A stretch of DNA of 64,000 bases from an uncultured Saprospiraceae bacterium (GTDB lineage Bacteria > Bacteroidota > Bacteroidia > Chitinophagales > Saprospiraceae): contig CAKZVK010000025.1 in assembly GCA_937921825.1 (NCBI GenBank), positions 21,090-85,089 on the forward strand, read 5' to 3'. Position numbers and translations under genes: made by a program. Below are positions 26,857 through 36,671 of the stretch, in pieces. The notes beneath the pieces are model-generated. The model was not told where the DNA came from. It did no database searches and saw only the letters and a program-made list of their open reading frames with translations. The first letter of the stretch is position 1, and every line of letters begins with the position of its first letter.

Positions 26857-28551
26857 TTATCTGGCGATTACCTGATTGACTTTATCTAAAATCTGCTGAT
26901 GTTGCGCTTCAGAATCCTTCAAGATATTGGCGGCCTCAGTTGTTTTTTCTGCTACATAAGCCTTGTCATCGAAACCCGAACAGTTTATCATTACATTGAG
27001 GTATGCTCCATAGATAGCTGTATGGGCGCAGAGCGCACCGACTCCTGCATCAGATACAGAAGCTGGATTTCCATTTTCTGCCATATCAGTGAGTAGTCCA
27101 TAGGATTCTAATGAGGTATGCATGACCGTTAGAGGTACTTCTATTGCATTTTTGGTGGCGCTATCCATAGCTGCGGATCTGATCGCTTTTTCTTCTTTTG
27201 TGCTTTTAGGCATTCTAATTGCCTCCATTATTTTGTTGAATGCGGCAGTATCCTCATCCACTAGATTTAGTAATTTGTCTTTCAGTATTTGACCTTTTTC
27301 TGCAGCTTCAGAAAAATAGGTCCACCTATCATCCCATCCTCGCTTATGTGCTGAGAGGTTAGCGACCATACCACCTAGTGCAGCACCCAGTGCTCCTACA
27401 TAAGCTGCTATACTTCCACCTCCTGGAGCTGGACTTTCAGATGCCGTTAGATCTGCAAACGAGGAAAGATTCATTTGTATTAACGGCCGTGTACTTTCAT
27501 CTTCTAGTAGATACTCTATGACTTTCTTTTTAGGGTCAAAAGGCCGTAGTTCATCTAGCCCTAGACTTTTGACAGCGATTTTGATGATCTCTTCTTCTGA
27601 GATTCCTACAGATCTTTCTTGCTTCTTTAGAAAATGTTTGCCCGCATCGATAAGTACTTTTTTGGGAACCAGTCCTACGAGTTCTGAGCCCGTAACTCTC
27701 ATGCCTCTTTTGGTAGCAGAATCTACCGTGGCATCAAAGGCGGTATGTAAGGCAGTGACATTGATATCTGTAAGGTTCATAGATATCTGAGCGATACCAT
27801 ACTCTTCTATGTACCAGCCGATCGCTTTGACAGATTTAAGTAGTCCTGGTTCTCTGAGAGCATTGCCTTCAGCATCTCGGACTATTTTTCCAGTGATAGG
27901 ATTTCCTTCTCTTTTGACTCGGCCATTTTCTCTGATATCAAAGGCAATACCATTGGCTCTTCTCACTGAGGTGGTATTGAGATTAATGTTGTAGGCAACT
28001 AGAAAATCTCTGGCTCCTATGACTGTGGCGCCCGCCTTAGCATTAAATTGGGTAGGGCCGTAATCAGGAGCCCAGTTAGGATCTTGTAATTTGTTGGCAA
28101 GTCCCTCGTACTCACCAGATCTGATGATTGCTAGGTTTTTTCTGTCAGGTTTGCGAGCAGCTGATTCATAGAGGTAGACAGGTATAGCTAGTTCTGAACC
28201 TACTCTTTCAGCTAGTTGCTCAGCATACTGCACAGTTTCTTCCATACTGATATTTGCTATCGGTATGAGAGGGCAGACATCTGTGGCGCCCATACGAGGA
28301 TGTTCTCCCTTATGTGTACTCATGTCTATTAGTTCTGCAGCTTTCTTGATAGCCAAAAATGCAGCATCTATGACCCTAGGTGGAGGTCCTACAAAGGTGA
28401 AAACTGTCCTATTTGTGGCTTTTCCAGGGTCTACGTCTAGTAGTTTCACCCCGTCTACACTGGATATTTCTGCAGCTATCGCTTCTAAAATATCTTTGTC
28501 AGCGCCTTCGCTGAAATTTGGAACACATTCAATAAGTTGGTTTGACGACAT
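26857..28551 (-). CDS. ftcD: Bifunctional glutamate formiminotransferase / formimidoyltetrahydrofolate cyclodeaminase
   Basis: 564 residues, the length of the fused enzyme. The formiminotransferase domain (about 1-330) opens with LIECVPNFSEGADKDILEAI and contains STHKGEHPRMGATDVCPLIP (about 78-97), which includes the catalytic His. The cyclodeaminase domain (about 365-560) has ESPAPGGGSIAAYVGALGAA, AMDSATKNAIEVPLTVM and GNPASVSDAGVGALCAH. The enzyme moves the formimino group of formiminoglutamate to tetrahydrofolate and then releases ammonia, ending histidine degradation. No hut genes are in the window. The fused form is the usual one in Bacteroidota. Confidence 0.95.
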   Translation of the reverse strand: MSSNQLIECVPNFSEGADKDILEAIAAEISSVDGVKLLDVDPGKATNRTVFTFVGPPPRVIDAAFLAIKKAAELIDMSTHKGEHPRMGATDVCPLIPIANISMEETVQYAEQLAERVGSELAIPVYLYESAARKPDRKNLAIIRSGEYEGLANKLQDPNWAPDYGPTQFNAKAGATVIGARDFLVAYNINLNTTSVRRANGIAFDIRENGRVKREGNPITGKIVRDAEGNALREPGLLKSVKAIGWYIEEYGIAQISMNLTDINVTALHTAFDATVDSATKRGMRVTGSELVGLVPKKVLIDAGKHFLKKQERSVGISEEEIIKIAVKSLGLDELRPFDPKKKVIEYLLEDESTRPLIQMNLSSFADLTASESPAPGGGSIAAYVGALGAALGGMVANLSAHKRGWDDRWTYFSEAAEKGQILKDKLLNLVDEDTAAFNKIMEAIRMPKSTKEEKAIRSAAMDSATKNAIEVPLTVMHTSLESYGLLTDMAENGNPASVSDAGVGALCAHTAIYGAYLNVMINCSGFDDKAYVAEKTTEAANILKDSEAQHQQILDKVNQVIAR

Positions 28552-28668
28552 CAGTCTCTAGTTTTTGTTGTAAAAGTATGTGTATTTTTAGCTTTACCTG
28601 CTATCAAATTAAGATAGGCTAGACCTCGTTTTATTATAGTCACCAAAGTAATAATCATTAGACAGAAA

Positions 28669-30117
28669 GTGCAAAATTCATTATTTATCATCCTTGCTTG
28701 GATCACCTTTATTCTAGGGTCCTTCTCTAGCTATGCTCAGGAAGTGAGTATCTCGGCAGAGATGAATATCAGAAATTATTATGCCTATGAATTGCTCGGT
28801 AAGATAGATGAGAGATTTATTGTATACAGAGATAAAGGTTTCATTAAAGAGGTAGATGTCTTTAATGAATTCATGGAGCATACTTTACATGCAGAACTAG
28901 ACCTAGAAAAAAAGAGGACGGATGTCGTTAATACGTTAGGGATGGACACTGTTTTTCAGATGGTCTATGGCTATCTAGAAAGGGATACCGTGATTCTGAA
29001 AATGCGCCGCTACAATAAGAACATCTCTATTGTAGATAGTAGCACTTTGATCTCCATACCTAAGAAGAATATCAAAAGCAGAATAGAAGGAGTACTGTCT
29101 GAAGATAAGAGCAAATTACTGGTCTATACAATAGATGCTGAGGACAATATGATTCTCCTACTCTATGACAACGAGAAAAATAGAATTCTACAGACCCAAT
29201 TGATACAATTTCCTAAGGAGATAAAAATTAAGAAGATCCTAAGAAAAGCTATCTTGACCAATAAAGGGACCCTAGTCATGGGCCTCTATGAGAATGAGTT
29301 CTATAACGATGGGGGAGATGCCAAAATGCAGATTATGTCCTATAACATCTTGCAGAATTACTCTGAAGTATCGGTTGTGGACTTTGGTGAAAGGCAGAAG
29401 AGAGATATTTTTATGGACTATGATAATCAAAATGAAAAGATCATAGTAGCTGGACTATATGGAGATAAAAAAGCACGAGAGTCTAAGGGCATATATCTAT
29501 TCATCGGAAGCATAACGTCAGGTGGCTTAGACCAACCGATACGCTTCATACCATTCTCAGATAAGCTCATAGATGAAGTCTCTCGGACTAAAAAGAAAAA
29601 GAGTAAAGTGTTTGAGAATTTCGAAGTGAGAGAAGTAATCAAGAGACAAGATGGTGGCGTGGTAGTCTTGATGGAGCTGGCTAGAGAATTTTCTCGAAGG
29701 AATTCTTCTTCAGGTGATTATAGAAGCTGGGGTGGAGGCATTCGTAGAGGATGGGTAGACTATTATAATGAGGATATCATCGTCTCTAGTATCAGTCCCG
29801 ATGCAAAAGTAGAATGGTCTAAGATTCTATACAAGAAGCAATTCTCTCAGGATGATGAAGCGATTTATTCCTCCTTCTTTATCATGAAGACCCCCTCCAG
29901 AATGCGTCTAATCTACAATGACGAAATAAAAAAGAATAGCACAGTCAGCGAGTATATTCTAGACCCTACAGGCAAGGTCGCAAGGAATAGTTTGCTCAGC
30001 ACAGAAGACCAATCCCTCAAGCTGCGGTTCCGAGATGGGGTACAACTAAGTAACCGCGAACTCATAGTCCCTAGTGAAAATAATTTTGAGCTGAATTTGG
30101 TTAAGATTAGCTACTAA
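28669..30117 (+). CDS. Exported protein of unknown function
   Basis: 482 residues from a GTG at 28669. The N-terminus NSLFIILAWITFILGSFSSY followed by AQE is a type I signal peptide with cleavage near residue 24. The mature part looks all-beta, with repeated strand pairs (DERFIVYRDKGFI, DKSKLLVYTIDAEDNMILL, NEKIIVAGLYGDKKA, DGGVVVLMELAREF), reminiscent of a divergent beta-propeller. A glycine/serine loop lies at about 346-362. I do not recognise a family. It is divergent from the ftcD operon with a 117-base spacer, and nothing in the context assigns a job. Confidence 0.72.
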   Translation: MQNSLFIILAWITFILGSFSSYAQEVSISAEMNIRNYYAYELLGKIDERFIVYRDKGFIKEVDVFNEFMEHTLHAELDLEKKRTDVVNTLGMDTVFQMVYGYLERDTVILKMRRYNKNISIVDSSTLISIPKKNIKSRIEGVLSEDKSKLLVYTIDAEDNMILLLYDNEKNRILQTQLIQFPKEIKIKKILRKAILTNKGTLVMGLYENEFYNDGGDAKMQIMSYNILQNYSEVSVVDFGERQKRDIFMDYDNQNEKIIVAGLYGDKKARESKGIYLFIGSITSGGLDQPIRFIPFSDKLIDEVSRTKKKKSKVFENFEVREVIKRQDGGVVVLMELAREFSRRNSSSGDYRSWGGGIRRGWVDYYNEDIIVSSISPDAKVEWSKILYKKQFSQDDEAIYSSFFIMKTPSRMRLIYNDEIKKNSTVSEYILDPTGKVARNSLLSTEDQSLKLRFRDGVQLSNRELIVPSENNFELNLVKISY

Positions 30118-30200
30118 AAACTAAGCATCTTCGTAACGGGCATGTATGCGAAATAAAAGTATTTATAAAATACCTTGCATTTAATTTTGAAATTACTCTC

Positions 30201-30209
30201 GGGGGGGGG
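30201..30209 (+). repeat. Nine-G homopolymer tract just before a lipoprotein gene
   Basis: Nine consecutive G residues lie 16 bases upstream of the ATG at 30226, in an AT-rich spacer. Tracts of this kind slip during replication and can switch expression. Here the tract could change promoter spacing, or, if translation begins at the TTG at 30175, the reading frame. Confidence 0.6.
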
Positions 30210-30225
30210 TAGTTTATCAAAAAAA

Positions 30226-30861
30226 ATGAACCGATTAATTACATTGTTCTTATTGATTTCTTTATTTTCTTGTGCTCCTCAAACTGAGGATATTCAAGTT
30301 AACATTTCTTACACTTGTGAAGACCTCGAGTGGTTGCTTTCGGAGGGAAATTTTATTTTGAAAGAAATAGAAGATGATCCTGAATTGTTGTCGTTGTACA
30401 CTGAAATGTATGACAATCTTTCTTTACTTCCAAAGACTACCGTAGTGGATTATAATATGATTTACTCGTATTTAGGTGATAAAACAGAGGAGTTCTTAGA
30501 GTACAATCAGAATTTAGCTAGCGTATTTATATCCCTCCAGGAGTCTAATTTGGGTTGTGGGTTAGATCATGACGATGATCTTCAATCTAGTAAGTTTTTA
30601 TGTTGTGTTGGATGTGAGCAAGAATATGTAAATTGTATGAGACGAGCTAAACGGACGGCTGCTACCACCTTCACAGCTCATGTTGTCGTCGGGGTTACTG
30701 TAACAGTTATTACTGGCGGAGCAAATGGGGGAACAACAATCTTGCTTTCTTTTGTAACAGGAGGGATACATGCAACTTTATTAGGTCTAAATGAACGACA
30801 ACTTTGTGCTATTGAGAAGGACGAATGTCACTTTTCTTGTAGGCCTCCCTGTAATCAATAA
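30226..30861 (+). CDS. Cys-rich lipoprotein with Gly-rich hydrophobic segment, unknown function
   Basis: 211 residues from the ATG at 30226, which gives a perfect lipoprotein signal (NRLITLFLLISLFSCAPQ). A TTG at 30175 would add 17 residues in front and spoil it. Residues 20-130 are acidic and helical (EDLEWLLSEGNFILKEI). A Cys-rich stretch FLCCVGCEQEYVNCMRRAKR follows, then a 40-residue glycine-rich hydrophobic segment (HVVVGVTVTVITGGANGG and LLSFVTGGIHATLLGL), and a Cys-rich end (CAIEKDECHFSCRPPCNQ). The hydrophobic hairpin between two cysteine clusters resembles membrane-inserting peptides, but I recognise no family. A small membrane protein gene follows immediately. Confidence 0.68.
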   Translation: MNRLITLFLLISLFSCAPQTEDIQVNISYTCEDLEWLLSEGNFILKEIEDDPELLSLYTEMYDNLSLLPKTTVVDYNMIYSYLGDKTEEFLEYNQNLASVFISLQESNLGCGLDHDDDLQSSKFLCCVGCEQEYVNCMRRAKRTAATTFTAHVVVGVTVTVITGGANGGTTILLSFVTGGIHATLLGLNERQLCAIEKDECHFSCRPPCNQ

Positions 30862-30882
30862 TTGATACAATTCAATAAGATA

Positions 30883-33109
<2,227 letters not shown>

Positions 33110-33165
33110 GTATCTCTGCAAGAAAAAAGAGGGAGACGTATGTGCTATGTTCTGCGAGAAGAAAG

Positions 33166-33254
33166 AAGAAACGCATCAGCGATAATCTGCGAAATCTGCG
33201 GGAAACAAAAAGAAATGCATCTTAGATAATCTGCGGGATCAGCGGGAAACAAGT
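33166..33254. repeat. Two tandem imperfect 44-bp repeats rich in ATCTGCG
   Basis: Two copies lie between gyrB and the Crp-like gene, at about 33166-33209 and 33210-33254. They share the pattern AGAAA-yGCATC-n-GATAATCTGCG followed by a GGGAAACAA end. The units AATCTGCG, AAATCTGCG and AATCTGCGGG recur. Similar ATCTGCG-rich short repeats are scattered in intergenic regions of many Bacteroidota genomes, from memory. No open reading frame is involved. Confidence 0.7.
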
Positions 33255-33291
33255 TTGTCTAATGCATATCATAAAATTCATATAAGAAATC

Positions 33292-33858
33292 ATGAAAGCG
33301 GCACTCGCGAATTTCTTTGAGCAATATGGTAAAATCTCTGAAGCTGGTTTAGCAGAACTAACTAGCAAATTCAAATCAAATAAAGTCAATAAAGGTGAGA
33401 CCCTACTTACACATGGTCAGATCTGTGACAAAATATATTTCGTCACCAAAGGCTGTTTTCGACTCTACTATATTTCTGATGGTGTAGAAATCACAGTCTG
33501 GTTTTCCTTCGAAGATAATTCTGCCATAGAACTATCTAGTTTCTTGAGTGGTGCTCCCACAGAATATTTTATAGAAGCCATAGAAGACAGTGAATATCTA
33601 TCCCTAACCAAGTCAGAACTATTAAAGCTCTACGTGAGCTATCCCGAACTCGAAAGTATCGTGAGATGCTTCTGGGAAGATGTGATCTTGAGCTTGCTTC
33701 AGCGATTTACTGCCCTACAGAAAGACTCCGCAGAGGACAGATATTGTAATCTTATCAACCAAGACAATTACCTACAGAGAGTACCTCAGAAATACCTGGC
33801 GTCATATATAGGTGTCACACCTACTTCATTGAGTAGGATCAAGAGGAATCTGAAGTAG
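33292..33858 (+). CDS. Crp/Fnr family transcriptional regulator
   Basis: 188 residues. A cyclic-nucleotide-binding beta-roll spans about 10-120 (KGETLLTHGQICDKIYFVTK, CFRLYYISDGVEITVWFSF). The C-terminal helix-turn-helix lies at about 160-185 (RVPQKYLASYIGVTPTSLSR), with RIKRNLK as the end of the recognition helix. This compact form, with Leu- and Ser-rich HTH and no Fe-S cysteines, is common in Bacteroidota and often controls a single neighbouring gene. The ligand is unknown. It starts 182 bases after gyrB, beyond the repeats. Confidence 0.88.
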   Translation: MKAALANFFEQYGKISEAGLAELTSKFKSNKVNKGETLLTHGQICDKIYFVTKGCFRLYYISDGVEITVWFSFEDNSAIELSSFLSGAPTEYFIEAIEDSEYLSLTKSELLKLYVSYPELESIVRCFWEDVILSLLQRFTALQKDSAEDRYCNLINQDNYLQRVPQKYLASYIGVTPTSLSRIKRNLK

Positions 33859-33974
33859 TAGTGTATGTTGTGCTGCCCTCTATCTCTTGAGGATAAGACC
33901 ATTTGGCACTCTTGGAGCTTGAAAATCAGTACAAATATTTAGAAGACATTTCGATTTACCTTATGTGGGTTGTG

Positions 33975-33994
33975 TCACACGGTGTGATTTTTTT
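33975..33994 (+). terminator. Short hairpin plus T7 after the Crp-like gene
   Basis: TCACA-cgg-TGTGA forms a 5-bp stem (33975-33979 with 33983-33987), followed by seven T. The stem is short, so termination may be weak. Confidence 0.42.
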
Positions 33995-34011
33995 GAGTAG
34001 GTGTTCAAGAT

Positions 34012-34164
34012 TTATTTTTTACTCTTAAAATTTACTTTTAACTTTTTCTTTGTTTCTATAGCCACTTGATCCATTTGTTTTGCTTCTTTAGAATACTTCT
34101 CAGACTGACCTGAGTTCTTTTCTAAATTGTGCTGATTAGACTTATCATATTTGTCTTTGCTCAT
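34012..34164 (-). CDS. Small Lys-rich soluble protein
   Basis: 50 residues from an ATG at 34162-34164 to a TAA at 34012-34014. The sequence is very polar and basic at its end: SKDKYDKSNQHNLEKNSG at the start and TKKKLKVNFKSKK at the end. It has no hydrophobic segment. Codon pattern and intact frame make it plausible as a small basic protein, perhaps nucleic-acid binding, but no family is recognised. It precedes the exported barrel protein gene, though read in the same direction and downstream of it. Confidence 0.5.
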   Translation of the reverse strand: MSKDKYDKSNQHNLEKNSGQSEKYSKEAKQMDQVAIETKKKLKVNFKSKK

Positions 34165-34213
34165 TTGATGTGTTTTCTATTAATCAAGAGATGTTTTGCA
34201 ATTATTATTTAGA

Positions 34214-34771
34214 TCAATTGAAGTGATACAATATACCTGCATTAAAAGATGTAGTGGTTATCTTTCCAAGTGAATCGTCCAGGTTGTCATCATCTATTTT
34301 TAAAACTTCCATTATACTATAAGTATAATAACCTCCTAGACTAAGATTGTTAGTAATATAAAAACGAATTCCTCCTTTTCCTCCATAAGATATTCCAGAA
34401 TATTTTTGTAACGAACTACTACTTTGGTCATCATACTGACTCCATCCTATTAATCCAAAAATAGGCAGCTGAATCCTGCTTTTTCCAAATAGTATATTTC
34501 CAATCTTCAGTCGTAGATCCGAATGTTTGAATTCACTATTGTTTATACTATGAAGGTATTCAAAGCCTACCGAGAAGTCTTGAAAATCTTTTGGTATGTA
34601 TTCTAAGTCAATGAATATTGTTTTAGATGTTTCTTGTTTTACAGTAACCTCCGCACTATTGGTCTTGTGATATTGTTGAACAGCACCGCCACCAAATAAA
34701 TAGCCAGATTGAGCTATGGATTCAATATTAATTATAATTAAAACCGAAAATATTATAATACTAGATTTCAT
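34214..34771 (-). CDS. Outer-membrane beta-barrel type protein, small
   Basis: 185 residues. A signal peptide ends near residue 20 (ILIINIESIAQ). The mature part alternates polar and hydrophobic residues in strands with aromatic ends: TIFIDLEYIPKDFQDFSVGF, YGGKGGIRFYITNNLSLGGY and the last strand TTSFNAGILYHFN, which ends in Phe-Asn as barrel proteins often do. About eight strands are plausible. It reads in the same direction as the exported orphan protein gene 33 bases upstream, suggesting an operon. The role is unknown. Confidence 0.7.
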   Translation of the reverse strand: MKSSIIIFSVLIIINIESIAQSGYLFGGGAVQQYHKTNSAEVTVKQETSKTIFIDLEYIPKDFQDFSVGFEYLHSINNSEFKHSDLRLKIGNILFGKSRIQLPIFGLIGWSQYDDQSSSSLQKYSGISYGGKGGIRFYITNNLSLGGYYTYSIMEVLKIDDDNLDDSLGKITTTSFNAGILYHFN

Positions 34772-34804
34772 ACAGATTAAATTTTAAAGTAGCAGAATTG
34801 GTTT

Positions 34805-35518
34805 TTAGTCGCAGTTGCAGTTAATTTCATTAAGTAGAAATTTTATTGCTTTGCTATAACTCTTTATGTTTTGCCAATAATGATCAGTTACGTCATAATA
34901 ATTTGCTTCACCTATATACATAAGCTTCTTTTTTCTTCCATTCGAATGGCATTTTACAATTTGAGTTTTATTATTCCATGACCAGCCGAACTGTACTCCA
35001 GTTTCCCATTCCGTAACTGAATAACATGGTTCCTTTGATTCGTTACCATCAATATATGAGCTCTCGCCACCTGAGTAAGCTGCACCCAAAGCTTTATTAG
35101 CTACCCATTTGGTTCCTTGCCAGGCTGCCCATATGCCACCTACAATAGCTGCGGCTTTGATGTAACCACTTACATCTGAATTACTGCTTGATGAATTTCT
35201 TCCTGATGAATTATTTCTTCGTTCGGTCTCTTGATGTGCCAAATAATTGTAATGAGATTGCGTCATAAATTTGGCACCTAGAATACCATTCTGAATATTG
35301 CCAAATCGAGAAATATTTCCTTCAACAAAACCAATAAGCACATAGCCGTTTTCAGTGCACCAAGACTTTACTTTTGTAGAGTTCATTGGCTTTTTGAATT
35401 CTGCTTCATAGAGGCCTTGATTGTCGCTTCCTTGTCTTACTGCTTTTTTCATTTGTTTATTCTGTGCACATAGGGTAGAAGCTATTAAACAAAGAATAAT
35501 TATTCCTTTAATATTCAT
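34805..35518 (-). CDS. Exported protein of unknown function, Ser/Asn linker and hydrophobic patch
   Basis: 237 residues. The signal peptide (IKGIIILCLIASTLCAQ) is followed by a globular part with WCTENGYVLIGFVEGNIS (about 53-70). A low-complexity linker rich in Asn and Ser (RRNNSSGRNSSSSNSD, about 100-116) leads to a hydrophobic patch (IKAAAIVGGIWAAWQGTKWV, about 121-140). The end is cysteine-containing (NEINCNCD). I recognise no family. It pairs with the small beta-barrel gene downstream. The 403 bases upstream are without genes and hold its promoter region. Confidence 0.65.
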   Translation of the reverse strand: MNIKGIIILCLIASTLCAQNKQMKKAVRQGSDNQGLYEAEFKKPMNSTKVKSWCTENGYVLIGFVEGNISRFGNIQNGILGAKFMTQSHYNYLAHQETERRNNSSGRNSSSSNSDVSGYIKAAAIVGGIWAAWQGTKWVANKALGAAYSGGESSYIDGNESKEPCYSVTEWETGVQFGWSWNNKTQIVKCHSNGRKKKLMYIGEANYYDVTDHYWQNIKSYSKAIKFLLNEINCNCD

Positions 35519-35921
35519 GATGCTAATTAGTTGGGTTTACTATTATTTTTTGAACTAACAATTTCATTCGAAATTATTGATAGAAGGATTTATTAGAATC
35601 CACTCATCTTATTAATTGAAGAGCCAAATCGTGAATAAATAGTGCTGCCTTTGAGGAATAAATTAAAAGGCGCTTTTAACAAGCTAAGACTATAAAATCA
35701 TTGAAAATTATAAGATAGAAATTATTGAAAATTAGAGAATGTCATAGGTCGCTGTAAATTTGTCATAGATGACGACTTTTCACATTTACATGGTTCTTTA
35801 AACAATCATTGATTCTTAATAAATGGAGACCGTATAGCTGATTAGAGAAATACTTGGCTCTCATCTGCGGTGGATGTGTCTATTTAGTACCGCGGTGATG
35901 AGATGTGGGAGTAAATCACTT
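35519..35921. other. Gene-free AT-rich spacer (403 bases)
   Basis: No reading frame is supported. Two copies of ATTGAAAATTA lie at 35700-35710 and 35724-35734, and GTCATAG occurs twice near 35740 and 35763. A long stem can form between 35860-35865 (CTCATC, followed by GCGG) and 35888-35902 (CCGC and GATGAG), just after the response regulator stop; it lacks a T-run. No promoter box was found. Confidence 0.55.
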
Positions 35922-36671
35922 TCAACTATTACTAACAATCAGGTTTTGTAATTTTTCCTTTACTTGTTTTCGATAGCTGCGGCTGATAGGTATAGCTTTA
36001 TTTGAGCTTAAGATTATTTCTTCATCAGAGTATTGGGCCAAGGCACCTGCATTTATAGCATAAGAGATATGGCAACGAATGAGACCTGTCTGCTTTAGCT
36101 GCTCTATAACACGATGCAGTTTTATATAGACAAATTGCTTTCCTCCTGTGTGATGAATAATGGTACCGCCATTGTCTGCTTCTACATATAGCAAAGCATT
36201 CTTTTCAATTCGTGTATAACTCTTGGAATTAGTTTTTACTAAAAAATAGGGCGACTTAGCTATGCTGATAGCCTGAGTGCCATCACTGGTTAACAGATAT
36301 CTTAGGAATAGTTTTTTTAAGGCAACAAAAAGCTGTCTTTCAGGTACAGGCTTTACAATGTACTCGCATTCTGGAATAGATTCTATTCTAGAAATTGTCT
36401 GGTCGTCAGATAAGCTGCTAGTGAATAAGATAGGTATATCCGTCTGAGTCAAAATAGATTTTGCATAACTGATGCCATCTACCTTGCTCCCATCTAAAAT
36501 GATATCGATAATCATCACATCCACATCTATTTCCTCAAATAGCTCTTGAGCTTGCTGGATGCTTTCGCATTGATACAAATTTGAAAAACCCATATCAGCC
36601 AAATAAGACCTAATGCGTCTCTGATCAAGGACATTGTCTTCTACATGTAGTATTGTCAGCTCACTAGACAT
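35922..36671 (-). CDS. LytTR-type response regulator
   Basis: 249 residues from the ATG at 36669-36671; a TTG two codons earlier is possible. The receiver domain (1-120) has the acidic pair in LHVEDNVLDQRR, the phosphoacceptor Asp in DVMIIDIILDGSKVDG (about 57) and the conserved Lys in YIVKPVPERQL (about 107). The LytTR DNA-binding domain (about 150-245) shows KNALLYVEADNGGTIIHHT, FVYIKLHRVIEQLKQTGLIR and SNKAIPISRSYRKQVKEKL. Its start overlaps the end of the histidine kinase gene by 8 bases, so the two are translationally coupled and form one two-component system. Confidence 0.93.
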   Translation of the reverse strand: MSSELTILHVEDNVLDQRRIRSYLADMGFSNLYQCESIQQAQELFEEIDVDVMIIDIILDGSKVDGISYAKSILTQTDIPILFTSSLSDDQTISRIESIPECEYIVKPVPERQLFVALKKLFLRYLLTSDGTQAISIAKSPYFLVKTNSKSYTRIEKNALLYVEADNGGTIIHHTGGKQFVYIKLHRVIEQLKQTGLIRCHISYAINAGALAQYSDEEIILSSNKAIPISRSYRKQVKEKLQNLIVSNS

